Shown piece after piece: positions 1 to 5,590 of a DNA stretch of 6,623 nt. A program made the position numbers and the translations under genes. The notes beneath the pieces are model-generated. The model was not told where the DNA came from. It was given only the letters and a program-made list of their open reading frames with translations, and made no database searches. Every line of letters begins with the position of its first letter. The first letter of the stretch is position 1. The DNA is from JBBAFB01 sp041655595 (GTDB lineage: Bacteria > Bacillota > DULZ01), in contig JBBAFB010000117.1 of the NCBI GenBank assembly GCA_041655595.1, positions 1 through 6,623 on the forward strand. The letters run 5' to 3'.

Positions 1-856
1 ATAAAGACCGAGGTGAAAGGTCTTGGTTATAATTGCCTTTTGCCATAAAAATTCCATGAACCAACCCGGGATAAAACTCATCCAGTTGGGATTTTAGATG
101 CTTTGCAAATTCCAAATTAGATTGCATGTTTTGATTTTGACGGCCAACAACAAAACGGATTTTGGTGACGTCCATCCCGGAAATATTTGTAAAGTAAAAA
201 TCAGGATCAGGTACACCATCCCTGTGCACATCAATTATAGCGGCGGGATTATTTTTCATCAGTTCAACTGCGGTACGACGCGAACGCCGGTAAGCATCCG
301 CATCATGTGGGTCATGAGGGGTTTTATCATATTTGACTATGATATTTTTTTCTTGCAATTTTTCTTTTATTTTCTCTCCTACCTTGTAGATACCGCCTTT
401 CCCCGGGAGGCTTTCACTACCGTCACTCGGAACGTAGGATTCCCCTGTATGGGTGTGATATAAAGCTATTAAGTTGTTAATTTTTCCCTTAAGAACCGGA
501 ACAACATCCGTGTTTGTTTCATTTCTAATATTAAATAATGCATCCTCGGCAAGCAAACTGGCGTATGCCAGGTCCTCAATAACTTTGTTTACCCTGTAAT
601 GACGGTTATTACCGGCAATAAATTCATCCCCAACAAAGACATTTCTGCAGGTTTTATCCAAAATATTATTTTTATCGTCAACAATTGTATAATATCCTCC
701 GTCGGTTCTTTCTTGTTCCCATAACCCTAAATCAGGTAAGTTTAACTCAAAATCTACAGCTGAAACACTATGGAAGCCGATTAAATCATCTGAAAAAATA
801 GGGCCTAAAAAGCTTAAAAATAAAACCAGGGCTGTCATGTAAAATAATTTACGCAT
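1..856 (-). CDS. spoIIP: Stage II sporulation protein P (SpoIIP), C-terminus cut by window edge
   Basis: SpoIIP is a membrane-anchored peptidoglycan amidase/endopeptidase that, with SpoIID and SpoIIM, thins the septal wall so the mother cell can engulf the forespore. The reverse strand is open for 285 codons from ATG at 856 to the left edge. A single hydrophobic segment at about residues 5-21 serves as signal/anchor. A variable stretch follows to about residue 127, then the LytC-like catalytic domain. Its hallmarks are YHTHTGESY at 133-141 (zinc-ligand and catalytic His/Glu region), DVHRDG at 209-214, VVGRQNQN at 236-243 and NYNQDLSPRSL at 275-285. The family normally continues a few tens of residues further, so only the tail is missing. 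The start is supported by AGGGAGGA at 869-862 with a 5-base spacer, and it overlaps the upstream DUF1614 gene by 8 bases, implying translational coupling. The assignment is from family motifs recalled, not a search. A plus-strand reading frame at 98-463 is its antisense shadow. Confidence 0.93.
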   Translation of the reverse strand, partial: MRKLFYMTALVLFLSFLGPIFSDDLIGFHSVSAVDFELNLPDLGLWEQERTDGGYYTIVDDKNNILDKTCRNVFVGDEFIAGNNRHYRVNKVIEDLAYASLLAEDALFNIRNETNTDVVPVLKGKINNLIALYHTHTGESYVPSDGSESLPGKGGIYKVGEKIKEKLQEKNIIVKYDKTPHDPHDADAYRRSRRTAVELMKNNPAAIIDVHRDGVPDPDFYFTNISGMDVTKIRFVVGRQNQNMQSNLEFAKHLKSQLDEFYPGLVHGIFMAKGNYNQDLSPRSL

Positions 857-1607
857 CCGAGTCCTCCCTTTCCGGTTCACCTTCAATAATGTTTTCTTTT
901 TTAATTGGTTTTAGGGAAGCCTGCGGCATTGGCTGGTCGAGATTTTTAAGCAATTCTTCCGATTTATTCTCTTTTTGGGGGCCGCCCTGCAGCCTTTCCC
1001 TACCTTCCCCGATGATTTCCGCCAGTAGAACAGCTATTACACCTGCGATAATTATTGAGTCAAAGATACCTGCGCCGCCAACGACTACCTTTCCCTCTAC
1101 TCCAGACCTCAATAAACCTACATAATGAAAAATATCCAGACTTAGAATGCCCAAAGTTGCAGCAATAAAGGCGGATCTTCTGGAACGGCCCACGATGTAT
1201 GCTGCCAAAGCGGCAATAATAGCAAAAATATAAAGGGGATCAAGAAATTCCACACCACTATGCCAGGGGTCCCCTGCCAGTAAAAACCGATTAGTAAAAC
1301 CTATGATTGCCACAGTAGCCACAGTTGCAACTATGGCCCTCAAACGCTCTTTAGTTGTACCTGCTTTTAGGAAAAGGTAAACAGCCAAGCCTATTGGGAC
1401 CATTGCACCACCTAGGTTTATAGATACAGTAGGTTTGACTTTGGATAAAGGAATAGTAATAAAGCTGCCAAGAATCATCAAGCCAATTACTAATAAAGCA
1501 CCTCGATCAGTCAAACGTAAGCGGTCAAGAACCCGATGGGCAAAACCGAAATAAATTAATATAGATAATACAATTAAAAGAACCATTCCTATCGGATATC
1601 CACTCAT
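849..1607 (-). CDS. DUF1614-type multi-pass membrane protein
   Basis: A 252-residue polytopic membrane protein of unknown biochemical function. Hydrophobic segments lie at about residues 6-24, 36-53, 65-81, 91-110, 122-140, 144-160 and 174-199. A charged, probably cytosolic tail of about 50 residues follows, rich in Glu and Lys. The segment DRGALLVIGLMILGSFITIPLS (residues 34-55, with Gly47-Ser48 and Ile52-Pro53) and the GGAGIFDSIIIAG segment at 177-189 resemble my memory of the DUF1614 family; this is recognition by eye. The ATG at 1607 has AAGGGGTG at 1620-1613 with a 5-base spacer. The gene sits directly after the fni terminator with its own candidate promoter, and its stop overlaps the spoIIP start by 8 bases. 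I infer that it is co-expressed with SpoIIP and may act at the sporulation septum; nothing in the sequence shows an enzymatic role. Seven predicted helices do not by themselves make it a receptor. Confidence 0.75.
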   Translation of the reverse strand: MSGYPIGMVLLIVLSILIYFGFAHRVLDRLRLTDRGALLVIGLMILGSFITIPLSKVKPTVSINLGGAMVPIGLAVYLFLKAGTTKERLRAIVATVATVAIIGFTNRFLLAGDPWHSGVEFLDPLYIFAIIAALAAYIVGRSRRSAFIAATLGILSLDIFHYVGLLRSGVEGKVVVGGAGIFDSIIIAGVIAVLLAEIIGEGRERLQGGPQKENKSEELLKNLDQPMPQASLKPIKKENIIEGEPEREDSDA

Positions 1608-1612
1608 ACCGG

Positions 1613-1620
1613 CACCCCTT
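1613..1620 (-). promoter_or_regulatory. Ribosome binding site of the DUF1614-type gene
   Basis: AAGGGGTG read on the minus strand, 5 bases before the ATG at 1607. It is a one-mismatch version of the AAGGAGGTG Shine-Dalgarno core and supports that start. Confidence 0.75.
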
Positions 1621-1671
1621 AATATGCAATTTGTGGTTTTAGGTTTCCCTTACTTCTTTCCAAATATGCAA
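1621..1671 (-). repeat. 9-bp direct repeat TTGCATATT flanking the DUF1614 promoter
   Basis: TTGCATATT occurs at 1671-1663 and again at 1629-1621 on the minus strand, with starts 42 bases apart, about four helical turns. The upstream copy contains the proposed -35 element; the downstream copy lies between the predicted transcription start and the ribosome binding site. It could be an operator pair or simply AT-rich coincidence; I cannot tell which. Confidence 0.25.
1640..1669 (-). promoter_or_regulatory. Candidate sigma-F (forespore) promoter for DUF1614-spoIIP
   Basis: On the minus strand GCATA (1669-1665) is followed after exactly 15 bases by GGGAAACCTA (1649-1640). The Bacillus sigma-F consensus is roughly GYATA, about 15 bases, then GGNNANAHTR. 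The -35 fits fully and the -10 has one mismatch (C in place of the second fixed A). A start near 1633 would leave a leader of about 26 bases, enough for the ribosome binding site at 1620-1613. Sigma-E and sigma-G -10 elements fit worse, and I find no good sigma-A pair here. Forespore timing would suit an engulfment gene. This is a by-eye consensus match. Confidence 0.42.
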
Positions 1672-1692
1672 AAAGGCCACATAATGTGGCCT
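1670..1692 (-). terminator. Intrinsic terminator after fni
   Basis: On the minus strand AGGCCACA-TTA-TGTGGCCT forms a perfect 8-bp stem with a 3-base loop (1692-1674). The stem's final T and the next four bases form a run of T ending at 1670. It begins 4 bases past the fni stop codon. It marks the end of the cmk-plsC-ispH/rpsA-fni block and separates it from the DUF1614-spoIIP unit. The T tract is short, so some read-through is possible. On the plus strand no T tract follows the stem, so it is not bidirectional. Confidence 0.85.
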
Positions 1693-1696
1693 AAAA

Positions 1697-2779
1697 TTAA
1701 AAATTCATATAAGTCCTTTTAAAGTAATGTTGAATTGCGTTTCTTTGTTCCAACCATTGTCTGGTTTTCCCGGTTATAATTATAGGAATATTACTTATTT
1801 CGCTAATTGAACCCGAACCGACCAATAAAGATAAAGCCCGAAACTGATAAATCAAATCATTAAAGAAAACCGATAAAGAATCTTCCTTTTCCTGTGATAA
1901 AGCTCTTAGGCAGGAGCCTGCAAAAGCAACCAATTCCGCCCCTAAAGCCATAGCCTTAAGAGCATCCAAGGCATTCCTGATCCCTCCCGAAGCAATTAAC
2001 TTTATAGGGGCTGACAAAGACGTAATCTCAGCTAAGGAAATGGCAGTAGGAATTCCCCATTCTTCGAAAACCGTGGGAGAAAGTTCATTTTGCCTTTGTC
2101 GTTCGATAGTCGCAAAGTTTGTCCCTCCATAACCTCCGACATCCAAATAGGCAACTCCCCGCTCCCATAAAGCCTGAGCCGTATTCCCCGAAATTCCAAA
2201 ACCAACTTCTTTTACGATAACAGGTACAGATGTGGATTCAACGATACGGGCAATATTTTCTAACATGCCTTTAAAATTTCGGTCCCCTTCTTTCATTGCC
2301 AGTTCCTGTGGCAAATTTAAATGCAATTGGATTCCATTGGCTTCCATCATTTCAATTGCTGTCAAAACATCTTCCACAGGTGATAAAGCAGATAAGTTGG
2401 CCAAAATCACCCCTGTGGGATTTTCTTTTCTTACTAGGGAAAAGCTATCCCTATATCTCCGATCATCAATGGCAATTTTTTGGGATCCAACTGCCATGGC
2501 AATATTAAACCTTCTGGCAGTTCTCGCCAGGGAGCGATTGATTTCACCGGCCAAAGGAGGACCACCTGAGATGGCATTTATCATAAAAGGGGCAGCTAGC
2601 TTTTTCTGCAAAAAGAAACAGCTGATGTCTACTTCATCTAAAGCAAGTGAAGATGCTGCATTATGAATTAAGAAAACATCATTAAACCCGGTTTTAATGG
2701 GGTCTGCGTACAAACCCTGGGCAAATTTAAGATGATCAAGTTTTCTTGCTAAACGCTGTTCGGAATTATTGTTCCTCAT
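1697..2779 (-). CDS. fni: Type 2 isopentenyl-diphosphate delta-isomerase (FMN-dependent)
   Basis: This enzyme interconverts IPP and DMAPP, the C5 isoprenoid units, using reduced FMN and Mg2+ in the cytosol. The 360-residue product has the usual family length and motifs: RKLDHLKFA near the N-terminus (12-20), INAISGG at 67-73, GSQK near 98-101, QLHLN at 151-155 followed by Gln158-Glu159 (the expected catalytic Gln and metal-binding Glu), EGDRNF at 164-169, VKEVGFG at 189-195, GGYGGTNF at 215-222 and the flavin-phosphate segment ASGGIRN at 263-269. I chose ATG at 2779 because it places the N-terminus as in relatives and has AGGA five bases upstream. An in-frame TTG at 2803, with AGGGGA five bases upstream, would add eight residues and cannot be excluded. 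The start lies inside the end of ispH-rpsA (14-base overlap), so translation is probably coupled. It follows IspH, whose two products are its substrates. Confidence 0.95.
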   Translation of the reverse strand: MRNNNSEQRLARKLDHLKFAQGLYADPIKTGFNDVFLIHNAASSLALDEVDISCFFLQKKLAAPFMINAISGGPPLAGEINRSLARTARRFNIAMAVGSQKIAIDDRRYRDSFSLVRKENPTGVILANLSALSPVEDVLTAIEMMEANGIQLHLNLPQELAMKEGDRNFKGMLENIARIVESTSVPVIVKEVGFGISGNTAQALWERGVAYLDVGGYGGTNFATIERQRQNELSPTVFEEWGIPTAISLAEITSLSAPIKLIASGGIRNALDALKAMALGAELVAFAGSCLRALSQEKEDSLSVFFNDLIYQFRALSLLVGSGSISEISNIPIIITGKTRQWLEQRNAIQHYFKRTYMNF

Positions 2780-4850
2780 TTTCTTCCTGAAACAGTTCCC
2801 CAAAGAGGTCCCCTAACTTTACACCGGAGTTTTCTTCCGCCTGATCTGCTTCGATTTTATCTGTCTTCGGTGAACTTTTAACCTGAGCCTCCCTCAAGCT
2901 TAGACTCATCCGGTGAGATTTTTGATCTACACTTAGTACCTTTACAGGTATCATATCACCGACGGAAACTACATCTTCTGTTTTAGCAACATGGTGATCT
3001 GCTAATTGAGAAATATGAACCAAACCTTCAATGCCGGGCTCAACTTCTACAAATGCACCAAAAGAGGCATTTCTTAAAACCTTGCCTGTTACTATAGAGC
3101 CCACTTGGTAACGTTCCTCCGCCGAATCCCAAGGGTTAGCCAATAACTGCTTTAAACCCAAGGACACTTTTTCGGTTTCTCTGTTTAAACCCAATACCTT
3201 GGTGTCGATTTCTTGCCCTTCGGAAAGCACATCTCGTGGGTGATCTACCCGGCCCCAAGAAAGCTCCGAAACATGTAATAAACCGTCAATACCGCCTATG
3301 TCTACAAAAGCACCAAAATTAGTCAAGCGGCGAACAATACCTTTTACAACTTGGCCTTCCTCTAGTTTGGCCCATGTAGCCTCTTTCAGCTGCTCATGTT
3401 CCTCATCCAAAATGGCTTTTTGAGAAAGAACTACTTTATTTTTACTACTGTCCAGCTCAATGACTTTTAAGCGTAACTCCCTGTTGATATATTGATTAAG
3501 ATCCTCAACATAGTCCCTTTCAACCAAGGAAGCCGGAACAAAGCCCCTTACCCCGAGATCAACCAGTAAACCCCCTTTTACTACCTCAACAACCGGCGCT
3601 TTAATTTCTGCTCCCGTATTCATTGATTCCTCTAACATTTCCCAAGCCACTTGCCGATCTGCACGCCGTTTTGACAGTATGGGATTTCCATCTTCGTTTT
3701 CAACCCTTAAAACGTAAACCTGAATTATATCTCCCGCAGAAACCAGGTCACCTGGGTTTTCTATTGTACGATTGGAAAGTTCATTTAACGGAATTATTCC
3801 TTCTGATTTGCCTCCCACATTGACCATAATTTCGTTATCATTAATTTGCACAACTGTACCTGAAATAATATCGCCTCTATGCAGCTTTTGAAGTTCCCCT
3901 GCCATTTCTAAATCAATTTCTTCAGTTTTACCTTCGGGTTCTTCTGCAATCAACGCCTGCCCTTCTACTTTTGGTGTAGCTTCTTCACCAACCTCTTCCT
4001 CATTTAACAACTTTTCTTCATTCAACTCTGTCATCCTTTTAATAACCTCCTCAATAATCCAATCTGGGGTTGAAGCTCCAGCGGTAACCCCCACCCGTTT
4101 TGCATTATTAAACCATAAGGGATCAAGTTCGCCTGCATGTTCAATCTGATAAGTCGGAGAACCGGCCCTTTGGCATATGCCCACTAGTTTATTTGTATTA
4201 GCACTGGTATAACTGCCTATAACAATCATCAGGTCAACGCCTTTTGCTATTTCGAAAGCGCTTTCCTGCCTTACTCTTGTTGCTTTACAAATTGTATTGT
4301 TTATCTTTAAATCCTCAGTTTTACTTTTTAGAACCTCAACAACTTTTTCAAATGTTTCTAAATCAAGAGTGGTTTGAGCTATAATTGCAAGTTTAGGATA
4401 ATTTGGCAACAACGCAGCTTCCGTTGAATTGGCGACTACCAGTGCTTTATTTCCCGTCCATTCCATAATGGCTTGTATTTCCGGATGCTTTTCATCACCG
4501 GCCACAATTACTTGATACCCTAAGAGTATTAATTCCTTTGCAATATTTTGTGATCTTTTTACAAAGGGACAAGTTGCATCCACCAGTTCCAGGCCTTTAT
4601 CCTTAATTTTGTTAAAATAGCTTGGCCCTACGCCATGGGAGCGAACAATTATTTTGCCTGTTCTTATATCTTGTAGATCATTAATTTTTTTTATGCCCAA
4701 CGAATCCAATTTATCCACAACATTGTTGTTATGAATTAAAGGTCCCAATGTGTAAATGGGCATATCTGGGGAATTTGCATTAATAGCCATATCAATAGCT
4801 CTTTTAACACCAAAACAAAATCCTGCATTCGAAGCCAAAATAATTTCCAA
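2766..4850 (-). CDS. ispH-rpsA: Fusion of HMBPP reductase (IspH) with ribosomal protein S1
   Basis: A single reading frame of 694 residues joins two enzymes' worth of sequence. Residues 1-270 are IspH, the 4Fe-4S enzyme that reduces HMBPP to IPP and DMAPP in the last MEP step. Cluster cysteines are Cys12 (NAGFCFGVKRA), Cys94 (DATCPF) and Cys188 (NTICKATRVRQ); substrate residues include His40, His72, His122, Glu124, the QTT at 159-161, Ser216-Ala217-Asn218 and Ser260. An acidic linker (about 275-320) leads to four S1 domains at about 325-395, 411-480, 497-566 and 582-652, then an acidic tail. Domains 3 and 4 carry the classic FGAFV and GLxHxS RNA-binding pattern; 1 and 2 are divergent, as in S1 domains that dock on the ribosome. 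I chose TTG at 4850 because the protein then begins MEIILASNAGFCFGV like other IspH and has AGGTGA five bases upstream. A TTG at 4865 would add five residues. IspH-S1 fusions are known in Clostridia. Confidence 0.96.
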   Translation of the reverse strand: MEIILASNAGFCFGVKRAIDMAINANSPDMPIYTLGPLIHNNNVVDKLDSLGIKKINDLQDIRTGKIIVRSHGVGPSYFNKIKDKGLELVDATCPFVKRSQNIAKELILLGYQVIVAGDEKHPEIQAIMEWTGNKALVVANSTEAALLPNYPKLAIIAQTTLDLETFEKVVEVLKSKTEDLKINNTICKATRVRQESAFEIAKGVDLMIVIGSYTSANTNKLVGICQRAGSPTYQIEHAGELDPLWFNNAKRVGVTAGASTPDWIIEEVIKRMTELNEEKLLNEEEVGEEATPKVEGQALIAEEPEGKTEEIDLEMAGELQKLHRGDIISGTVVQINDNEIMVNVGGKSEGIIPLNELSNRTIENPGDLVSAGDIIQVYVLRVENEDGNPILSKRRADRQVAWEMLEESMNTGAEIKAPVVEVVKGGLLVDLGVRGFVPASLVERDYVEDLNQYINRELRLKVIELDSSKNKVVLSQKAILDEEHEQLKEATWAKLEEGQVVKGIVRRLTNFGAFVDIGGIDGLLHVSELSWGRVDHPRDVLSEGQEIDTKVLGLNRETEKVSLGLKQLLANPWDSAEERYQVGSIVTGKVLRNASFGAFVEVEPGIEGLVHISQLADHHVAKTEDVVSVGDMIPVKVLSVDQKSHRMSLSLREAQVKSSPKTDKIEADQAEENSGVKLGDLFGELFQEENEEQ
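4032..4052 (-). promoter_or_regulatory. Internal Shine-Dalgarno and in-frame ATG at the IspH/S1 junction
   Basis: On the minus strand GAGGAGGTT (4052-4044) is followed 11 bases after its GGAGG core by an in-frame ATG (4034-4032). The ATG is codon 273 of the fusion counted from TTG 4850. Initiation here would yield a free protein of 422 residues beginning MTELNEEK and holding all four S1 domains, about the size of stand-alone Firmicute S1. The spacer is slightly long, and the bases also encode the conserved IspH ending Glu-Glu-Val, so coincidence is possible. Confidence 0.42.
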
Positions 4851-4855
4851 AACAA

Positions 4856-4861
4856 TCACCT
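4856..4861 (-). promoter_or_regulatory. Ribosome binding site that decides the ispH-rpsA start
   Basis: AGGTGA, extended to AGGTGATT, matches the extended anti-Shine-Dalgarno and lies 5 bases before TTG 4850. It contains the in-frame GTG at 4859 and lies downstream of the TTG at 4865, which makes both of those upstream codons poorer start choices. Confidence 0.7.
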
Positions 4862-4917
4862 GCAACTATTTCTATCGAACAATATCTAGCTTGTACTAAA
4901 AACTAAGCATTAATAAC

Positions 4918-4944
4918 TTTCGAGATAAATAAAATAAATCCTGC
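4918..4944 (-). promoter_or_regulatory. Candidate sigma-H-type promoter before ispH-rpsA
   Basis: This lies in the 127-base gap between plsC and ispH-rpsA. On the minus strand GCAGGATTT (4944-4936) is followed after 11 bases by CTCGAAA (4924-4918). The Bacillus sigma-H consensus is RnAGGAwWW, 11-12 bases, then RnnGAAT. The -35 fits at every position and the spacing fits; the -10 keeps the GAA core but misses the first purine and the last T. Transcription would start near 4910, giving a leader of about 60 bases. A weak sigma-A alternative (TTGGCT, 18 bases, TATTTT) overlaps the same stretch. No terminator hairpin follows plsC, so read-through from cmk-plsC is also likely. Confidence 0.45.
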
Positions 4945-4977
4945 CAAAATAACAAGCCAAGCTGAATTTTAACCTAA

Positions 4978-5577
4978 TTAAGCAATGTTTAATAGGTTTT
5001 CAACAGCCTTTTCCATTTCCCTATTTAGAGTTGCAATATCCTCATCTTTAATTTTACCCACGTGGGTCAAGGTCCAAGTAATTGGTTTGCCTATATTAAC
5101 CCTTATCTTTCCAAACTTTAAAACTTTTAAACCATCTCTGGTTCCATTTATCCCCACGGGCAGGATCACGCTTTTGCTTTTTAAGGCAATGGCTGCAGTG
5201 CCTGAGCGAAATATTATTTCAAAATCTTTTTTACGCGTTCCCCCTTGAGGGAATATACCTAAAACTCCTCCATTATTTAAGACTTTTAAAGAGTTTTTTA
5301 CAGATTGGAAATCTGTTTTTCCTCTATTCACTGGAAAAGCCCCCAAAGCCAGTATTAAATTTTTCAGGAGAGGGATTTCAAACAATTCGCTTTTAGCCAT
5401 AAAATGAATCTGCCGAGGACAGGAAATACCTAACAGAATAGGATCAATAATATTTACATGATTTGCCACTATGATAAGAGGTCCACTTTGGGGAATGTTT
5501 TCAATGCCGTTTACTTCCAGACGACTCCAGGCTTTAAAAATAAACTTGGCTATTCCTTTTAGCAATCTATATAACAA
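4978..5577 (-). CDS. plsC: 1-acyl-sn-glycerol-3-phosphate acyltransferase (PlsC family)
   Basis: PlsC-type enzymes acylate lysophosphatidic acid to phosphatidic acid at the inner face of the membrane, the entry to phospholipid synthesis. The 199-residue product shows the family motifs: NHVNIIDP with the catalytic HX4D pair His40/Asp45, GAFPVNRG at 79-86, FPQGGTRKK at 109-117 in place of the usual FPEGTRS, and LPVGING at 139-145. The amphipathic N-terminus (LYRLLKGIAKFIFKAW) probably lies on the membrane. I place the start at TTG 5577 because AGAGGTGA (5590-5583) sits five bases before it. The GTG at 5586, which would overlap the cmk stop as GTGA and add three residues, lies inside that ribosome binding site and has no good one of its own. 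The gene follows cmk with no gap. Other lysophospholipid substrates are possible from sequence alone. Confidence 0.9.
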   Translation of the reverse strand: MLYRLLKGIAKFIFKAWSRLEVNGIENIPQSGPLIIVANHVNIIDPILLGISCPRQIHFMAKSELFEIPLLKNLILALGAFPVNRGKTDFQSVKNSLKVLNNGGVLGIFPQGGTRKKDFEIIFRSGTAAIALKSKSVILPVGINGTRDGLKVLKFGKIRVNIGKPITWTLTHVGKIKDEDIATLNREMEKAVENLLNIA

Positions 5578-5582
5578 ACTGT

Positions 5583-5590
5583 TCACCTCT
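5583..5590 (-). promoter_or_regulatory. Ribosome binding site that decides the plsC start
   Basis: AGAGGTGA, overlapping the last bases of cmk, 5 bases before TTG 5577. It has the same AGGTGA, 5 bases, TTG arrangement as ispH-rpsA, and again it encloses an in-frame GTG (5586). Confidence 0.65.

Noticed and set aside
98..463. Plus-strand open frame of 121 codons
   Set aside because: It lies antisense to the spoIIP catalytic domain, has no recognisable protein features, and the opposite strand carries clear SpoIIP motifs.
849..1607. Seven predicted helices suggesting a rhodopsin-like or receptor protein
   Set aside because: No retinal-type lysine motif or receptor signature is visible, and it fits DUF1614 better.
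2232..2666. Plus-strand open frame of 144 codons opposite fni
   Set aside because: Antisense shadow of a well-conserved enzyme; its residues show no family signature.
4851..4977. Possible riboswitch or S1 autoregulatory hairpin in the ispH-rpsA leader
   Set aside because: Only 4-bp stems and scattered short inverted repeats are visible; no aptamer-like conserved structure is recognisable.
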